NCBI GenBank assembly: GCA_023382595.1
Contig: JAHDWB010000001.1
Location: forward strand, 372,001 to 436,000
Origin: Anaerolineales bacterium
GTDB taxonomy: Bacteria > Chloroflexota > Anaerolineae > Anaerolineales > Villigracilaceae
Length of the DNA stretch: 64,000 nucleotides
Direction of reading: 5' to 3'
Part shown: positions 15,236 to 23,809 of the stretch, in pieces
Position numbering within the stretch: position 1 is the first letter of the stretch
Layout of the letters: each line of letters opens with the position of its first letter
Notes under the pieces: generated by a model
Told to the model about the DNA's origin: nothing
Database searches by the model: none
The model's input: the letters and a program-made list of their open reading frames with translations, nothing else
Made by a program: the position numbers and the translations under genes

Positions 15236-16489
15236 ATGAACTTCGAACAATTTCAACTCGATTCCCGCCTGATGCAGGGAATCAAAAAGGCGGGCTACGA
15301 TGTGGCAACGCCCATTCAGGAAGCCGCCATCCCCGCCGCCGTGCGCGGACGGGACATCATCGGAACGGCACAGACCGGCACCGGCAAGACCGCCGCCTTC
15401 GTCCTGCCGATCTTGAACAAACTTCTCAGCGGACAGCGCAACGTCTCACGCGCGCTGATCGTCACGCCGACGCGCGAACTGGCGGAGCAGATCAACGACG
15501 TGATCAAGACCCTATCAGCGGGGACGAGGCTGAAGAGCGCAACCATCTACGGGGGAGTCGGAGCCGCGCCGCAGATCCAGGCATTGCGGAACGGCGCGGA
15601 AATCCTGGTCGCCTGCCCGGGGCGTCTGCTCGATCTCATCCAGCAGGGACATGCAAAAATGAACCGCATCGAGATCCTTGTTCTCGATGAAGCCGACCGC
15701 ATGTTCGACATGGGCTTCCTGCCCGATGTGCGCCGCATTGTGAAAGCCGTGCCGGAGCAGCGGCAGACGATGTTATTCTCCGCCACGTTCCCGCCCGATG
15801 TGGAACTGCTCGCGCAGCAGGCATTGAAGCAACCGCAAAAAATTGCAATGGGCATCGTCCGCCCCGCGTACACGGTGTCGCACGCGCTGTATCCCGTGCC
15901 GCCGCATTTGAAGTCCGCGCTGTTGATCGAACTGCTCAAACGCACCGACACGAATTCGGTATTGGTATTCACGCGCACCAAGTATCGCGCGCAAAAGGTG
16001 GCACAGCAAATTTTACGGGCAGGCTTCAAGGTCACAAGTTTGCACGGCGATCGCACGCAGGGACAACGTCAGTCGGCGCTCAAGGGTTTCAAATCTGGAG
16101 CGCACAGCATCATGGTCGCCACCGACATCGCCGCGCGCGGGCTGGACATCGAAACCATTTCGCACGTCATCAACTACGACATGCCCGACACCGCCGACGC
16201 ATATATTCACAGAATTGGCAGAACGGGTCGCGCACAACGCACCGGCGATGCATTCACGCTGGTAACGCCCGAAGATAATGACATGATCCGCACGCTCGAA
16301 CGCATCATGGGCGCGCCGCTCGAACGCAAGACCATCGAAGAATTCGACTATTCGCTTCCCGCCCCGCCGAGGTCTGCCACTGGCGGACGAGGCAGAGGCG
16401 CCCCCCGGGAAGATTCCCGCCGCCCGCCCAAACCCTCCACACTGACAAGTTTCGCCAAAAATCGCCTTGCGCCGAGGAAGAGGAGATAG
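15236..16489 (+). CDS. DEAD-box ATP-dependent RNA helicase (RhlE-like)
   Basis: A 417-residue protein. It has the Q motif ending TPIQ (residues 25-28), Walker A AQTGTGKT (45-52), PTRELAEQ, DEAD near 150, SAT, and the second RecA domain with ATDIAARGLDI and HRIGRTGRA. The C-terminal tail is short and basic (RGRGAPREDSRRPPK), which helps RNA binding. It unwinds RNA duplexes, often in ribosome assembly or mRNA decay, and such genes are frequently cold-responsive. It faces the cold-shock protein gene across a shared terminator. Confidence 0.95.
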   Translation: MNFEQFQLDSRLMQGIKKAGYDVATPIQEAAIPAAVRGRDIIGTAQTGTGKTAAFVLPILNKLLSGQRNVSRALIVTPTRELAEQINDVIKTLSAGTRLKSATIYGGVGAAPQIQALRNGAEILVACPGRLLDLIQQGHAKMNRIEILVLDEADRMFDMGFLPDVRRIVKAVPEQRQTMLFSATFPPDVELLAQQALKQPQKIAMGIVRPAYTVSHALYPVPPHLKSALLIELLKRTDTNSVLVFTRTKYRAQKVAQQILRAGFKVTSLHGDRTQGQRQSALKGFKSGAHSIMVATDIAARGLDIETISHVINYDMPDTADAYIHRIGRTGRAQRTGDAFTLVTPEDNDMIRTLERIMGAPLERKTIEEFDYSLPAPPRSATGGRGRGAPREDSRRPPKPSTLTSFAKNRLAPRKRR

Positions 16490-16493
16490 AATC

Positions 16494-16527
16494 AAAAAGA
16501 GCCCCGCGAAATGCGGGGCTCTTTTTT
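16494..16527. terminator. Bidirectional terminator between helicase and cold-shock genes
   Basis: A 14-bp stem (16494-16507 with 16513-16526) with a 5-nt loop and A/T runs on both sides. It serves the helicase on plus and the cold-shock gene on minus. Confidence 0.95.
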
Positions 16528-16532
16528 GTCGA

Positions 16533-16745
16533 CTAGCTAACCAGCGTAACGTTGGTGGCTTGCGGACCCTTCGGTCCCTGCTCAACGGCGAATTCCACGC
16601 GCTGACCTTCTTGCAGACTGCGGTAGCCGTCTGCCTGGATGGCGGAGAAATGGACGAACACGTCCGCGCCGCCTTCGCGCTCGATGAAGCCGAAGCCTTT
16701 GTCACCATTGAACCACTTGACCGTTCCGATAATTCTTTCAGACAT
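16533..16745 (-). CDS. Cold-shock protein
   Basis: A 70-residue single-domain CSD protein. The start at 16745 has AGGAGG 7 nt upstream. RNP1 is KGFGFIE and RNP2 is VFVHFS, the surface aromatics that bind single-stranded [14 protein letters not shown] at residues 11-21 is diagnostic. It acts as an RNA chaperone. It has a clear sigma-70 promoter (16889-16917) and a structured leader of about 135 nt containing a terminator-like hairpin, so RNA-level control is likely. Confidence 0.96.
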   Translation of the reverse strand: MSERIIGTVKWFNGDKGFGFIEREGGADVFVHFSAIQADGYRSLQEGQRVEFAVEQGPKGPQATNVTLVS

Positions 16746-16804
16746 TGTTTGCCTCCTATGGCAATTGAGATGTAGTAGGTAAATCCGTTTGTTCCATCGG
16801 AGGA

Positions 16805-16840
16805 CAAAACAAAACAGCCCGCAGGCAAACCGCAGGCTGT
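16805..16840 (-). promoter_or_regulatory. Terminator-like hairpin in the cold-shock gene leader
   Basis: On the minus strand, ACAGCC pairs with GGCTGT. Five more pairs (two G-U) extend the stem, and TTTTGTTTTG follows. It lies between the promoter and the ribosome site, so it is not the end of another gene. Premature termination relieved in the cold is a possible role. Confidence 0.55.
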
Positions 16841-16888
16841 TGATGTTCTTCAAACCAACGTAACGTACCGTTTTCCTATCTGGCTCCA

Positions 16889-16917
16889 AAGATAACACAC
16901 GCCGTCCGAAGAGTCAA
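16889..16917 (-). promoter_or_regulatory. Promoter of the cold-shock gene
   Basis: On the minus strand, TTGACT (16912-16917) is separated by 17 bp from TATCTT (16889-16894). Transcription would start near 16882. Confidence 0.7.
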
Positions 16918-16958
16918 TCAAAAATCAGCACCAATATTGAGATTATAATATTCAGCCT

Positions 16959-18533
16959 ATGAGTTCTCCCACCACCCGAGCCGCGGAATCCCCCGGCTCT
17001 TCTCATGTCAATCCGCGCGCATATTGGGTCTTCCTTTCCGCGCTTGTCATGCTCGCATGGATCTTCGCAGGCATCACCACCTCCAAATACGGGGCGGGCG
17101 TCGCCTCCGATTCGGTCAAGTATCTCGGCGTGGCGCAAAGCCTGTTGGAAGGCAAAGGACTGGTCAATCACCTCGGCACACCGTTGCTCTCCTGGCCCCC
17201 CCTGTACTCCATCACGCTGGCGGGCATCAGCGCAGTCACCGGCTGGAAGGTGTTCGTCTCCGGCTGGTATCTGAACGTATTCCTGAACGGACTCAACCTC
17301 TTCATGAGCGGCGTGATCTTCTTCCGAATCTTTCGGGGAAATTTGCTGTATGCATATCTCTCCAGCATTTTCGTGCTGACAGCGCTCTCGTCCCTGCGCA
17401 TCCACGCCACCATCAGCTCCGATCCCATGTACCTGATGCTCACGCTGGGCTTTCTGCTGGCGCTTCATGGCTACATCCAAAACCGCTCCATCCGCGCCTT
17501 CGCATGGATGGTCGTCTTGAGCGCGCTCGCCCCGATGCAGCGCTATGTCGGAATGGCGCTGGCAGTAACGGCTGTGATCGTATTCTTCGTCGAGAATCGG
17601 AAATCGCTCCGCATCTTCCTACGGGACAGCCTGATCCTCGGCGTGATCTCTGTCCTGCCGATCGGCTGGTGGCTGATCATCCGCAACGTCATGACCTATG
17701 GAACGTTATTCGGCACCGGCGAATCGATCACGGATGTAACGAAGAATATCATGCTCGCATTGACCAAGATGTTGCACTGGTTCGTTCCCTATCACCCACT
17801 TCTCATGCCGGTCATCACCCGCCCGTGGATTCCCCTGGGAATTTTGGCGGTCATCCTGCTCCTCATCAACAAGAGGGAAAACTGGCGCGCCTGGCTACAA
17901 GATATGCGGGAGCCATCCGCATACCCAACCCTCGTGCATGGATTTGTCTATTTCTCCGCCGTAGCGGCGACCATCGTCACCAAAGACCATCTCGATCTAA
18001 CTTCCGACCGTTACTACGTCATCATGCTCGTTCCAGCCGCAGTCTTGATCTTCATCACCTTCCATGCATTGATCCGCCCGCATCTGAAACTTCCCCCGCG
18101 CCGCGTTGACCTTGCATTGATCGTAGTTTTCGCGCTTTCCTCGGTCTATCCCGTCCTCGCGCTGGATAAATATCTAAAAAGCGCACTTGAAATCGGCGAA
18201 CCGACCAACTACAACTACTACAACTCCAGCGAATTCCGCGACACGGAAGTTGTTGCCGCAATGATCGAACTGGCAAAACAGCATCCCGGCGCGTTGTTCT
18301 ACAGCAACTATGTGGATGCCGCCTGGTTCCATACCGGCAATCCGGTCGCGCTCCTGCCATTCGCTGACAACGTGGATACCGGCTGGCCCCACGACAATCC
18401 CGGCTTCATCGTCTGGTTCGAGCCTAACGAATTCAAGCATTATCTATCTCCGGAAGAGATCGGAAAATTTGCACATTTGGAATTGCTTCATCAAAGCGAC
18501 AGCGGCAGGATCTATTACGTCCGTTCGCGCTGA
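16959..18533 (+). CDS. Polytopic membrane protein, GT-C (PMT/ArnT-like) glycosyltransferase candidate
   Basis: A 524-residue protein with 10-12 hydrophobic segments, then a soluble C-terminal part from about residue 400. The first external loop holds ASDSVKYLGVAQSLLEGKG, where the Asp is at the place used by GT-C enzymes that take lipid-linked sugars. LSWPPLYS follows it. This layout suits transfer of a sugar from a polyprenyl-phosphate donor on the outer face of the membrane. TATAAT lies 9 nt before the ATG. The epimerase gene follows after 30 nt, consistent with sugar metabolism. Assignment rests on topology, so it is moderate. Confidence 0.65.
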   Translation: MSSPTTRAAESPGSSHVNPRAYWVFLSALVMLAWIFAGITTSKYGAGVASDSVKYLGVAQSLLEGKGLVNHLGTPLLSWPPLYSITLAGISAVTGWKVFVSGWYLNVFLNGLNLFMSGVIFFRIFRGNLLYAYLSSIFVLTALSSLRIHATISSDPMYLMLTLGFLLALHGYIQNRSIRAFAWMVVLSALAPMQRYVGMALAVTAVIVFFVENRKSLRIFLRDSLILGVISVLPIGWWLIIRNVMTYGTLFGTGESITDVTKNIMLALTKMLHWFVPYHPLLMPVITRPWIPLGILAVILLLINKRENWRAWLQDMREPSAYPTLVHGFVYFSAVAATIVTKDHLDLTSDRYYVIMLVPAAVLIFITFHALIRPHLKLPPRRVDLALIVVFALSSVYPVLALDKYLKSALEIGEPTNYNYYNSSEFRDTEVVAAMIELAKQHPGALFYSNYVDAAWFHTGNPVALLPFADNVDTGWPHDNPGFIVWFEPNEFKHYLSPEEIGKFAHLELLHQSDSGRIYYVRSR

Positions 18534-18551
18534 TATTCCCATTCCAGGCAG

Positions 18552-18557
18552 TATAAT
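18552..18557 (+). promoter_or_regulatory. -10 box of a likely leaderless transcript
   Basis: TATAAT ends 6 nt before the ATG of the epimerase gene at 18564. No Shine-Dalgarno sequence is visible. Confidence 0.6.
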
Positions 18558-18563
18558 CAACTC

Positions 18564-19487
18564 ATGAACTTTCTCATTACAGGAGCCGCGGGATTCCTCG
18601 GCTCTTCGCTTGCGAACCACCTCGCCCGCGAGGGACACCAAGTCCGCGGACTGGATGACCTCTCCACCGGCGACCCGAAAGTCCTCGCGCCCGATGTCCA
18701 CTTTACGCGCGGTGATGTCAGCGACCGCCCCAAACTGTGGACATTGCTCCAAGATGTGGATGTGGTCTATCACCTCGCCGCGCGGGTATCGGTCCCCGAA
18801 TCCATTCTCTATCCGCGTGACTACAACAACGTCAACGTCGGCGGGACAGTCGCGCTGATGGAGGCCATGCGCGATGTGGGAGTCAAACGCGTCGTTCTGG
18901 CGTCCTCCGGGGCTGTCTACGGCGACCTGAGAGACTCCACACTGACAGAGTCCGCCACGCCCAACCCGCGCTCGCCATATGCCGTCTCGAAACTCTCGGC
19001 AGAGTATTACGTCCGCACCATTGGCAACCTGTGGAACATCGAAACCGTCAGCCTGCGCATCTTCAACGCCTACGGACCCAGTCAACACCTGCCGCCTTCG
19101 CATCCGCCTGTCGTGCCACATTATCTCAGACAGGCTTTGCGCGGCGGGACGTTGGTTGCGCACGGAGATGGCAACCAGACCCGTGATTATATCTATGTGG
19201 ATGACGTGGTCAGCGCCATGGTGGCGGCGGCGACCGCGCCGAATATCAACGGATTGGTCATCAACGTCGGTTCGGGTGTGGATGCATCGATCAGGGAATT
19301 GATCCGCGTGGTTCTCGAAGTCACAAACAGCAAAGCCAACGTGGTGTACAACTCCCAAACATCCGGCGGCGTCTCGCATATGAAAGCGGACCTGACGCTC
19401 GCAAAGGAAAAACTGCGCTTCACGCCTTCGATCAAACTCGAAGAAGGATTGAGATTGACCCTTCAGCGTGATCCAAGATTCAAGTAG
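18564..19487 (+). CDS. NAD-dependent epimerase/dehydratase (UDP-glucose 4-epimerase type)
   Basis: A 307-residue extended SDR. The N-terminal GAAGFLGSSL binds NAD. SSGAVYGD gives the catalytic Ser/Thr region, and SPYAVSKLSAE gives the Tyr-x3-Lys pair. HLPPSHPPVVPHYLRQ and GDGNQTRDYIYVDDVV are typical of nucleotide-sugar epimerases. It probably interconverts UDP-sugars for cell-surface glycans, matching the GT-C-like protein upstream. The exact sugar is not determinable from sequence. Confidence 0.88.
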   Translation: MNFLITGAAGFLGSSLANHLAREGHQVRGLDDLSTGDPKVLAPDVHFTRGDVSDRPKLWTLLQDVDVVYHLAARVSVPESILYPRDYNNVNVGGTVALMEAMRDVGVKRVVLASSGAVYGDLRDSTLTESATPNPRSPYAVSKLSAEYYVRTIGNLWNIETVSLRIFNAYGPSQHLPPSHPPVVPHYLRQALRGGTLVAHGDGNQTRDYIYVDDVVSAMVAAATAPNINGLVINVGSGVDASIRELIRVVLEVTNSKANVVYNSQTSGGVSHMKADLTLAKEKLRFTPSIKLEEGLRLTLQRDPRFK

Positions 19488-19551
19488 GGCGGTTTTTTAA
19501 CCCGCCAAACTTCTTCTTTCAGAGATTTGTCAGGCTAAAAGCCTGACCTAC
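19484..19551. repeat. Dispersed palindromic element (GTAGG...CCTAC)
   Basis: A 68-bp element that begins GTAGGGCGG and ends GCCTGACCTAC, with two internal hairpins (GGCGGTT/AACCCGCC and GTCAGGC/GCCTGAC). A second member with the same termini lies at 63286-63349. It overlaps the epimerase stop codon. Confidence 0.65.
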
Positions 19552-19569
19552 TGTAACTTGCCAACGACC

Positions 19570-20148
19570 ATGCCCCTTCCCCGCTCCTTTTATAACCGCC
19601 CCACATTGACCGTTGCCCGCGAATTGATCGGCGCGCGGCTGGTGCGGATTTTGGACGGCGTGAAACTGGTCGGATTTATCTCTGAGACTGAGGCATACAT
19701 TGGGGAAGATGACCTTGCCTGTCACGCCAAAGCAGGACTGACCAAACGCACCGCCCCCATGTACGGACCGCCCGGTCACGCCTACGTCTATTTCACTTAC
19801 GGCAATCATTGGATGCTGAACACAGTCACCGAGCAGGAAGGCTTTCCTGCGGCGGTGTTAATCCGCGCGATACAGCCGATTGAGGGAGCGGATGTAATGA
19901 TGGCCCGCCGTCAGGGACGGGATACGTTCGGTCCGGGGAAGTTGACTCAGGCACTGGGAATCACCAAAAGCGAGAACAATGCCGATCTGACAGAAGCAGG
20001 CTCCCCGTTAAGAATCGAGGCGGGGACTTCCGTCCCCGATTCGAGCGTGACGATTGGCGCGCGCGTGGGTTTAAACAGTACGCCGGAACCGTGGCTGTCC
20101 ATACCCTGGCGGTTTTTGGTGAAAGAACCGATACTCGATATGCGATGA
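19570..20148 (+). CDS. DNA-3-methyladenine glycosylase (AAG/MPG family)
   Basis: About 192 residues from the ATG at 19570; a TTG 12 nt earlier is an alternative. SETEAYIGEDDLACHA carries the catalytic Glu, MYGPPGHAYVYFTYG is the diagnostic AAG motif, and FGPGKLTQALGI comes later. It removes 3-methyladenine, hypoxanthine and other damaged purines as the first step of base-excision repair. The family is monomeric and cytoplasmic. Its upstream region is the palindromic element, and no ribosome site is clear. Confidence 0.95.
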   Translation: MPLPRSFYNRPTLTVARELIGARLVRILDGVKLVGFISETEAYIGEDDLACHAKAGLTKRTAPMYGPPGHAYVYFTYGNHWMLNTVTEQEGFPAAVLIRAIQPIEGADVMMARRQGRDTFGPGKLTQALGITKSENNADLTEAGSPLRIEAGTSVPDSSVTIGARVGLNSTPEPWLSIPWRFLVKEPILDMR

Positions 20149-20184
20149 CCGAGTATCCAATTATCGAACATCGAGGAGACGAAC

Positions 20185-20985
20185 ATGGGTTTACTGGAAG
20201 GTAAGAATGCGTTGATCTTTGGTCTGGCGAACGAGCGCTCGATCGCGTGGGGAATCACGCAGGCGTTCAAACGCGAAGGCGCGAATTTGGGGATCAGTTA
20301 CGCAGGCGAGATGCTCGAACGCCGCGTGAGACCGCTGGCTGAAAAAGTGGATTGCAAATGGGTCGAAGAATGTGATGTGACCAGCGACGAGCAGATCACG
20401 GCGGTGGCAGAAAAAGCCGCGAAGCATTTTGGAAAAATCGATATTCTGGTGCATTCGATCGCATTTGCGGGGCGCGATGAATTAAGCCGACCCTACTACC
20501 AAACCAGCCGCGAGGGATTCAAGAACGCGCTGGATATCAGCGTCTTTTCGTTCGTGGCGTTGACCAATGCCTTTCTGCCGATCCTGAACCCGAACGCTTC
20601 GATCATGTGCCTGACGTATGGCTCGGGCGCAGTGAAGGTTGCCCCCCACTACAATGTGATGGGCGTGGCAAAAGCCGCATTGGAATCATCCACCCGCTAT
20701 CTGGCATATGACCTTGGTCCGCAAAAGATCCGCGTGAATGCCATCTCGGCGGGACCGATCCGCACACTGGCGGCGGCGGGCGTGGGCGGCTTCCGCGACA
20801 TGTACAAGCACTTTGCGGATATGTCTCCCCTGCGCGAGAATGTGACGATTGAAGATGTCGGCAATTTGGCGGTGTTCCTGGGTTCCGATTTGTCCGCACG
20901 GATCACGGGCGAGGTACTTTACGTAGATTCAGGCTTCAATATCATGGGCGTGCAGATGGGCGCGAAGGAAGAGCAAGGCGAGTAA
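20185..20985 (+). CDS. fabI: Enoyl-[acyl-carrier-protein] reductase (NADH)
   Basis: A 266-residue divergent SDR with GAGGAG before the ATG. The N-terminal GLANERSIAWGI is the FabI variant of the cofactor loop. HSIAFA and the active-site stretch PHYNVMGVAKAALE with Tyr and Lys are typical. It catalyses the last reduction in each fatty-acid elongation cycle. No other fab gene is adjacent, so it is a stand-alone unit closed by the terminator at 21008. Confidence 0.95.
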   Translation: MGLLEGKNALIFGLANERSIAWGITQAFKREGANLGISYAGEMLERRVRPLAEKVDCKWVEECDVTSDEQITAVAEKAAKHFGKIDILVHSIAFAGRDELSRPYYQTSREGFKNALDISVFSFVALTNAFLPILNPNASIMCLTYGSGAVKVAPHYNVMGVAKAALESSTRYLAYDLGPQKIRVNAISAGPIRTLAAAGVGGFRDMYKHFADMSPLRENVTIEDVGNLAVFLGSDLSARITGEVLYVDSGFNIMGVQMGAKEEQGE

Positions 20986-21007
20986 GCTAGAAGGTAGAAA
21001 GCAACAG

Positions 21008-21033
21008 GGGCGGGCGTTAAGTCCGCCCTTTTT
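21008..21033 (+). terminator. fabI intrinsic terminator
   Basis: GGGCGG (21008-21013) pairs with CCGCCC (21023-21028), and TTTTT follows. Confidence 0.85.
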
Positions 21034-21056
21034 GTTTTAACGGTAAAATTGCTTCC

Positions 21057-21581
21057 ATGTTCAAACGCAACGCAACTCCCACTGAAACCCCGCAACCCGT
21101 CCAAGCCGTGGAGCGGATCACATCGGTGCTTGGGTCTGGCGTGATCTGGCACGGCTCCATCAACGGCTCGGGCGGCGTGCGCATCGAAGGCGCGTTCGAA
21201 GGCGAGATCGCCCTGCGCGGCATGCTCGTCGTCGGCGAAACCGGGCGCGTGACCTGCCAAAACGTGCGCGCCAACACCGTCATCGTGGCGGGCGCGGTAC
21301 GCGGCAATATCACCACACAAAAACTGGAGATCCGTTCTTCGGGGCGCGTGTGGGGCGACGTGGTCACCACCGCCTTTGTGACCGAGGAAGGCGCGTTCCT
21401 GCGCGGGCAAATTCGGATGGAAGAAACGGTCGAACTGGACCTCGAGCCTGCTCCTGAATCCACGCCTTCGGAAGCCGCCCAAGCTGAAACCATCGCGCAG
21501 ACGCCGATCCAAATGCCTGAGCAAACTGCGCCGGTTGAGTCCACGCAGAAATTGCCGCGCAAGAAGAAAGTCGATTCTTAA
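21057..21581 (+). CDS. Bactofilin (polymer-forming cytoskeletal protein)
   Basis: A 174-residue protein. The central bactofilin domain (about residues 20-125) is a run of short beta repeats with GSGGVRIEGAFEGEI, VRANTVIVAGAVRGNI and GRVWGDVVTT. An acidic, Pro/Thr-rich tail follows and ends in a basic KLPRKKK patch. Bactofilins self-assemble into filaments that organise envelope synthesis or cell shape. TAAAAT lies 7 nt before the ATG with no ribosome site, another leaderless-type start. Confidence 0.92.
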   Translation: MFKRNATPTETPQPVQAVERITSVLGSGVIWHGSINGSGGVRIEGAFEGEIALRGMLVVGETGRVTCQNVRANTVIVAGAVRGNITTQKLEIRSSGRVWGDVVTTAFVTEEGAFLRGQIRMEETVELDLEPAPESTPSEAAQAETIAQTPIQMPEQTAPVESTQKLPRKKKVDS

Positions 21582-21593
21582 TCACCCTTCGCA

Positions 21594-21614
21594 GGGACAC
21601 AGCGGCGCTGTGTC
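21594..21614. repeat. Short perfect palindrome, REP-like
   Basis: GGACACAGCG and CGCTGTGTCC flank a single G between the bactofilin and the ProRS-like gene. No T-run follows, so it looks like a dispersed palindrome more than a terminator. Confidence 0.5.
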
Positions 21615-21629
21615 CTTACGCTATTCCCC

Positions 21630-22832
21630 ATGAAATACACCGACCTGAAAATCCAAACCCAACGCGAATTCCCCAACAACGCGCGCACGCCGGGCTTCGG
21701 CTGGCTGGTCCGCGCGGGATATTTGACCCGCGAAAATGAACTTCTCCCATTGGGCGAACACACAATTGCTCATCTTCAAAACCTATCCCAAGAAGCTTCT
21801 TTTATCTCCGATCTTTCTTTACCGGCAATGACCAATGACGCAGAGACCTACTTTCCACTTTCCACTGGCAACATCGAAATCGCGCATTGCGAATCATGCG
21901 GATATACCGAACGTCTGGAACTGGCGAAATTCAAAAAGACGCCCCTGCCCCGCGAGGAGGAACTTCCGCTGGAGAAGGTGTTGACTCCAGATTGCCACAC
22001 CATCGAGGCGCTGGCGAATTTTTTGAACATCCCAAAAGAGAAGACCGCCAAAGCATTGATGTATTCTCGCGTTTCAGACAATAAATTCGTCTTTGTCGTC
22101 GTGCGCGGGGACATGACCTTGAGCGAGGCGAAACTGCGAAACGCCGTCGGGGAGATAAAACTTGCGGATGCAGAATCAATTCAAAGGTCGGGTGCGGAGG
22201 CGGGGTTTGCGTCACCAATCGGCTTGAAGGATGCACTCATCGTCGTGGATGATCTGATTCCCCAATCGCAGAATTTGGTTGCGGGCGCGAACGAGGCGGA
22301 ATATCATCTCAAGAATACGAATTACGGGCGCGATTACACTGCCGAGATCGTCGCGGATTTGACGCTGGCGCAGGCGGGTGATAACTGCGCGAATTGCGAA
22401 AACCCGCTTTCGGTACAGCCTAGCATCAAACTGGCTACGCGCAAAGAGTTTGGTTTCAAAAATATCTTGTCCGCGTTGGCAGAGACGCACCACGATGACA
22501 AGGGGCTGACCCTGCCGCTGTCTGCCGCGCCGTTCGATGTATACCTGATGCATGTGCCCGGCAAGACGATGGATACCAAAGCCAAAGCCGAGGAAATTTA
22601 CAACGCATTGCAAAGCGCGGGGATTTCGGTTTTGTTCGATGATCGCGACGAGCGCGCGGGCGTGAAGTTCAATGATGCGGACTTGATCGGTTGTCCGGTG
22701 CGGATCACGGTCGGCGAAAAGGGGTTGAAGGATGGGATGATAGAGTTGAAACAACGAACATCAGAAGAAAAGGGAACAATGATGTCGGTTGAAAAACTGA
22801 TGCACCTTAAAAATGTTACGGAACTGCTTTAG
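21630..22832 (+). CDS. ProRS-like protein: editing and anticodon-binding domains without aminoacylation core
   Basis: A 400-residue protein; bacterial ProRS is about 570. Residues 1-50 match the ProRS N-terminus (LVRAGYL, LPLGEHTI). The 130-150 residues with class II motifs 1 and 2 are then missing. Residues 83-100 match the CxxC segment (AHCESCGY). Residues about 105-235 are the YbaK-like editing domain, followed by a second CxxC (253-256). Where motif 3 should read GIGxxR there is FGFKNIL, so the ATP-binding Arg is gone. Residues about 300-395 are a good HGTP anticodon-binding domain (DDRDERAGVKFNDADLIG). It may bind and edit mischarged tRNA-Pro but should not charge it. Confidence 0.8.
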   Translation: MKYTDLKIQTQREFPNNARTPGFGWLVRAGYLTRENELLPLGEHTIAHLQNLSQEASFISDLSLPAMTNDAETYFPLSTGNIEIAHCESCGYTERLELAKFKKTPLPREEELPLEKVLTPDCHTIEALANFLNIPKEKTAKALMYSRVSDNKFVFVVVRGDMTLSEAKLRNAVGEIKLADAESIQRSGAEAGFASPIGLKDALIVVDDLIPQSQNLVAGANEAEYHLKNTNYGRDYTAEIVADLTLAQAGDNCANCENPLSVQPSIKLATRKEFGFKNILSALAETHHDDKGLTLPLSAAPFDVYLMHVPGKTMDTKAKAEEIYNALQSAGISVLFDDRDERAGVKFNDADLIGCPVRITVGEKGLKDGMIELKQRTSEEKGTMMSVEKLMHLKNVTELL

Positions 22833-22855
22833 CGGCACAAAGAATGGAGCAAGGC

Positions 22856-23335
22856 ATGGAACAACCAACCCCAACATTCGGCAGGCTCTTCACCCACGAT
22901 ACGAATTTTAGATTGGCGGTTTTTCTTGCGTTGGCGCCGGTGGTTTCATTTGTTTATTCACAGATCAAATCTGGGGATTTGTTCTCCTTTGAGTTAAACT
23001 TACAAACCCTTTTTCTTCCCGGGGTAAGCATCCTCGGCATCATTTGGCTGCTCTATCAATACAACACGGTTACGACCACCTTCCGCGAAGGAATCACAAT
23101 CAAAGGGACCGTCATCCGTACCGAAGAGAAATCCAGTCCCCGCCGAGAAGGCAGGCGAGCATATACTTATCATACGGTCATCAGCTACTCCATTAATAAC
23201 GAATCTTATGAAAAGCGCATTAAACTACCCGCCCCGCCGGAGAAGTACGGGCTGACAAAAGGCACGACTGTTGACCTGATCATCCGCGAAGAAAAACCCA
23301 GAACTGTTTTCATCAAGATGCTGTATCTTCCGTAA
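22856..23335 (+). CDS. Small membrane protein, DUF3592-like
   Basis: About 159 residues from the ATG at 22856, which has GGAGCAAGG just upstream; an ATG at 22844 is in frame. Two hydrophobic helices (about residues 18-35 and 50-68) are followed by a soluble beta-rich domain with GTVIRTEE and a KGTTVDLII segment, as in DUF3592 proteins. The next gene has the same layout, so the two are probably diverged tandem paralogues. Function is unknown. Confidence 0.65.
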   Translation: MEQPTPTFGRLFTHDTNFRLAVFLALAPVVSFVYSQIKSGDLFSFELNLQTLFLPGVSILGIIWLLYQYNTVTTTFREGITIKGTVIRTEEKSSPRREGRRAYTYHTVISYSINNESYEKRIKLPAPPEKYGLTKGTTVDLIIREEKPRTVFIKMLYLP

Positions 23336-23341
23336 AACGGA

Positions 23342-23806
23342 ATGGACAAACGCCCAGCGCCCGCCCTGCATCAAATCATCTCCACTGATTATCTTGCGCA
23401 AAACTTTTTCGTGATGATCTTTGCGGGTTGGGCATTCTATCTCATCGATCCGTTATTCAGCGGCAAAACCTCAACCTTTCTTTTGATCCTTGCCCTGATT
23501 CTCACTCCCATCGGGTTGGGCACGTTCTATTGGCGTTACAACCTGATCCGCGCCACCATCGTCAACGGCATGGAAGTTACAGGGACAATCACGGAAATCG
23601 AAACGATATCCACAGGCAAACGCAGGGAGGACCGCATTCTGCATTACGAGTACAATGTCAACGGGCAGATGCACCAATACAAGAACCGCGTGAAACAGAA
23701 TGCATATGCCCGAACATTGAAAGTGGGTCAGCAGGTGACCTTGCTGGCACATGCGAAAACCCCACAGATCGCTTTCATCAAGGACATTTATCTGGAATAT
23801 TTGTAA
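23342..23806 (+). CDS. Small membrane protein, DUF3592-like
   Basis: A 154-residue protein with two membrane helices (about residues 22-40 and 46-64), then a soluble domain with GTITEIETIS, HYEYNVNGQ and VGQQVTLLAH, the DUF3592 pattern of an OB-like beta sheet. It begins 6 nt after its paralogue and ends 3 nt before the PH-type membrane protein, so the three form one operon. Function is unknown. Confidence 0.7.
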   Translation: MDKRPAPALHQIISTDYLAQNFFVMIFAGWAFYLIDPLFSGKTSTFLLILALILTPIGLGTFYWRYNLIRATIVNGMEVTGTITEIETISTGKRREDRILHYEYNVNGQMHQYKNRVKQNAYARTLKVGQQVTLLAHAKTPQIAFIKDIYLEYL

Positions 23807-23809
23807 TCC

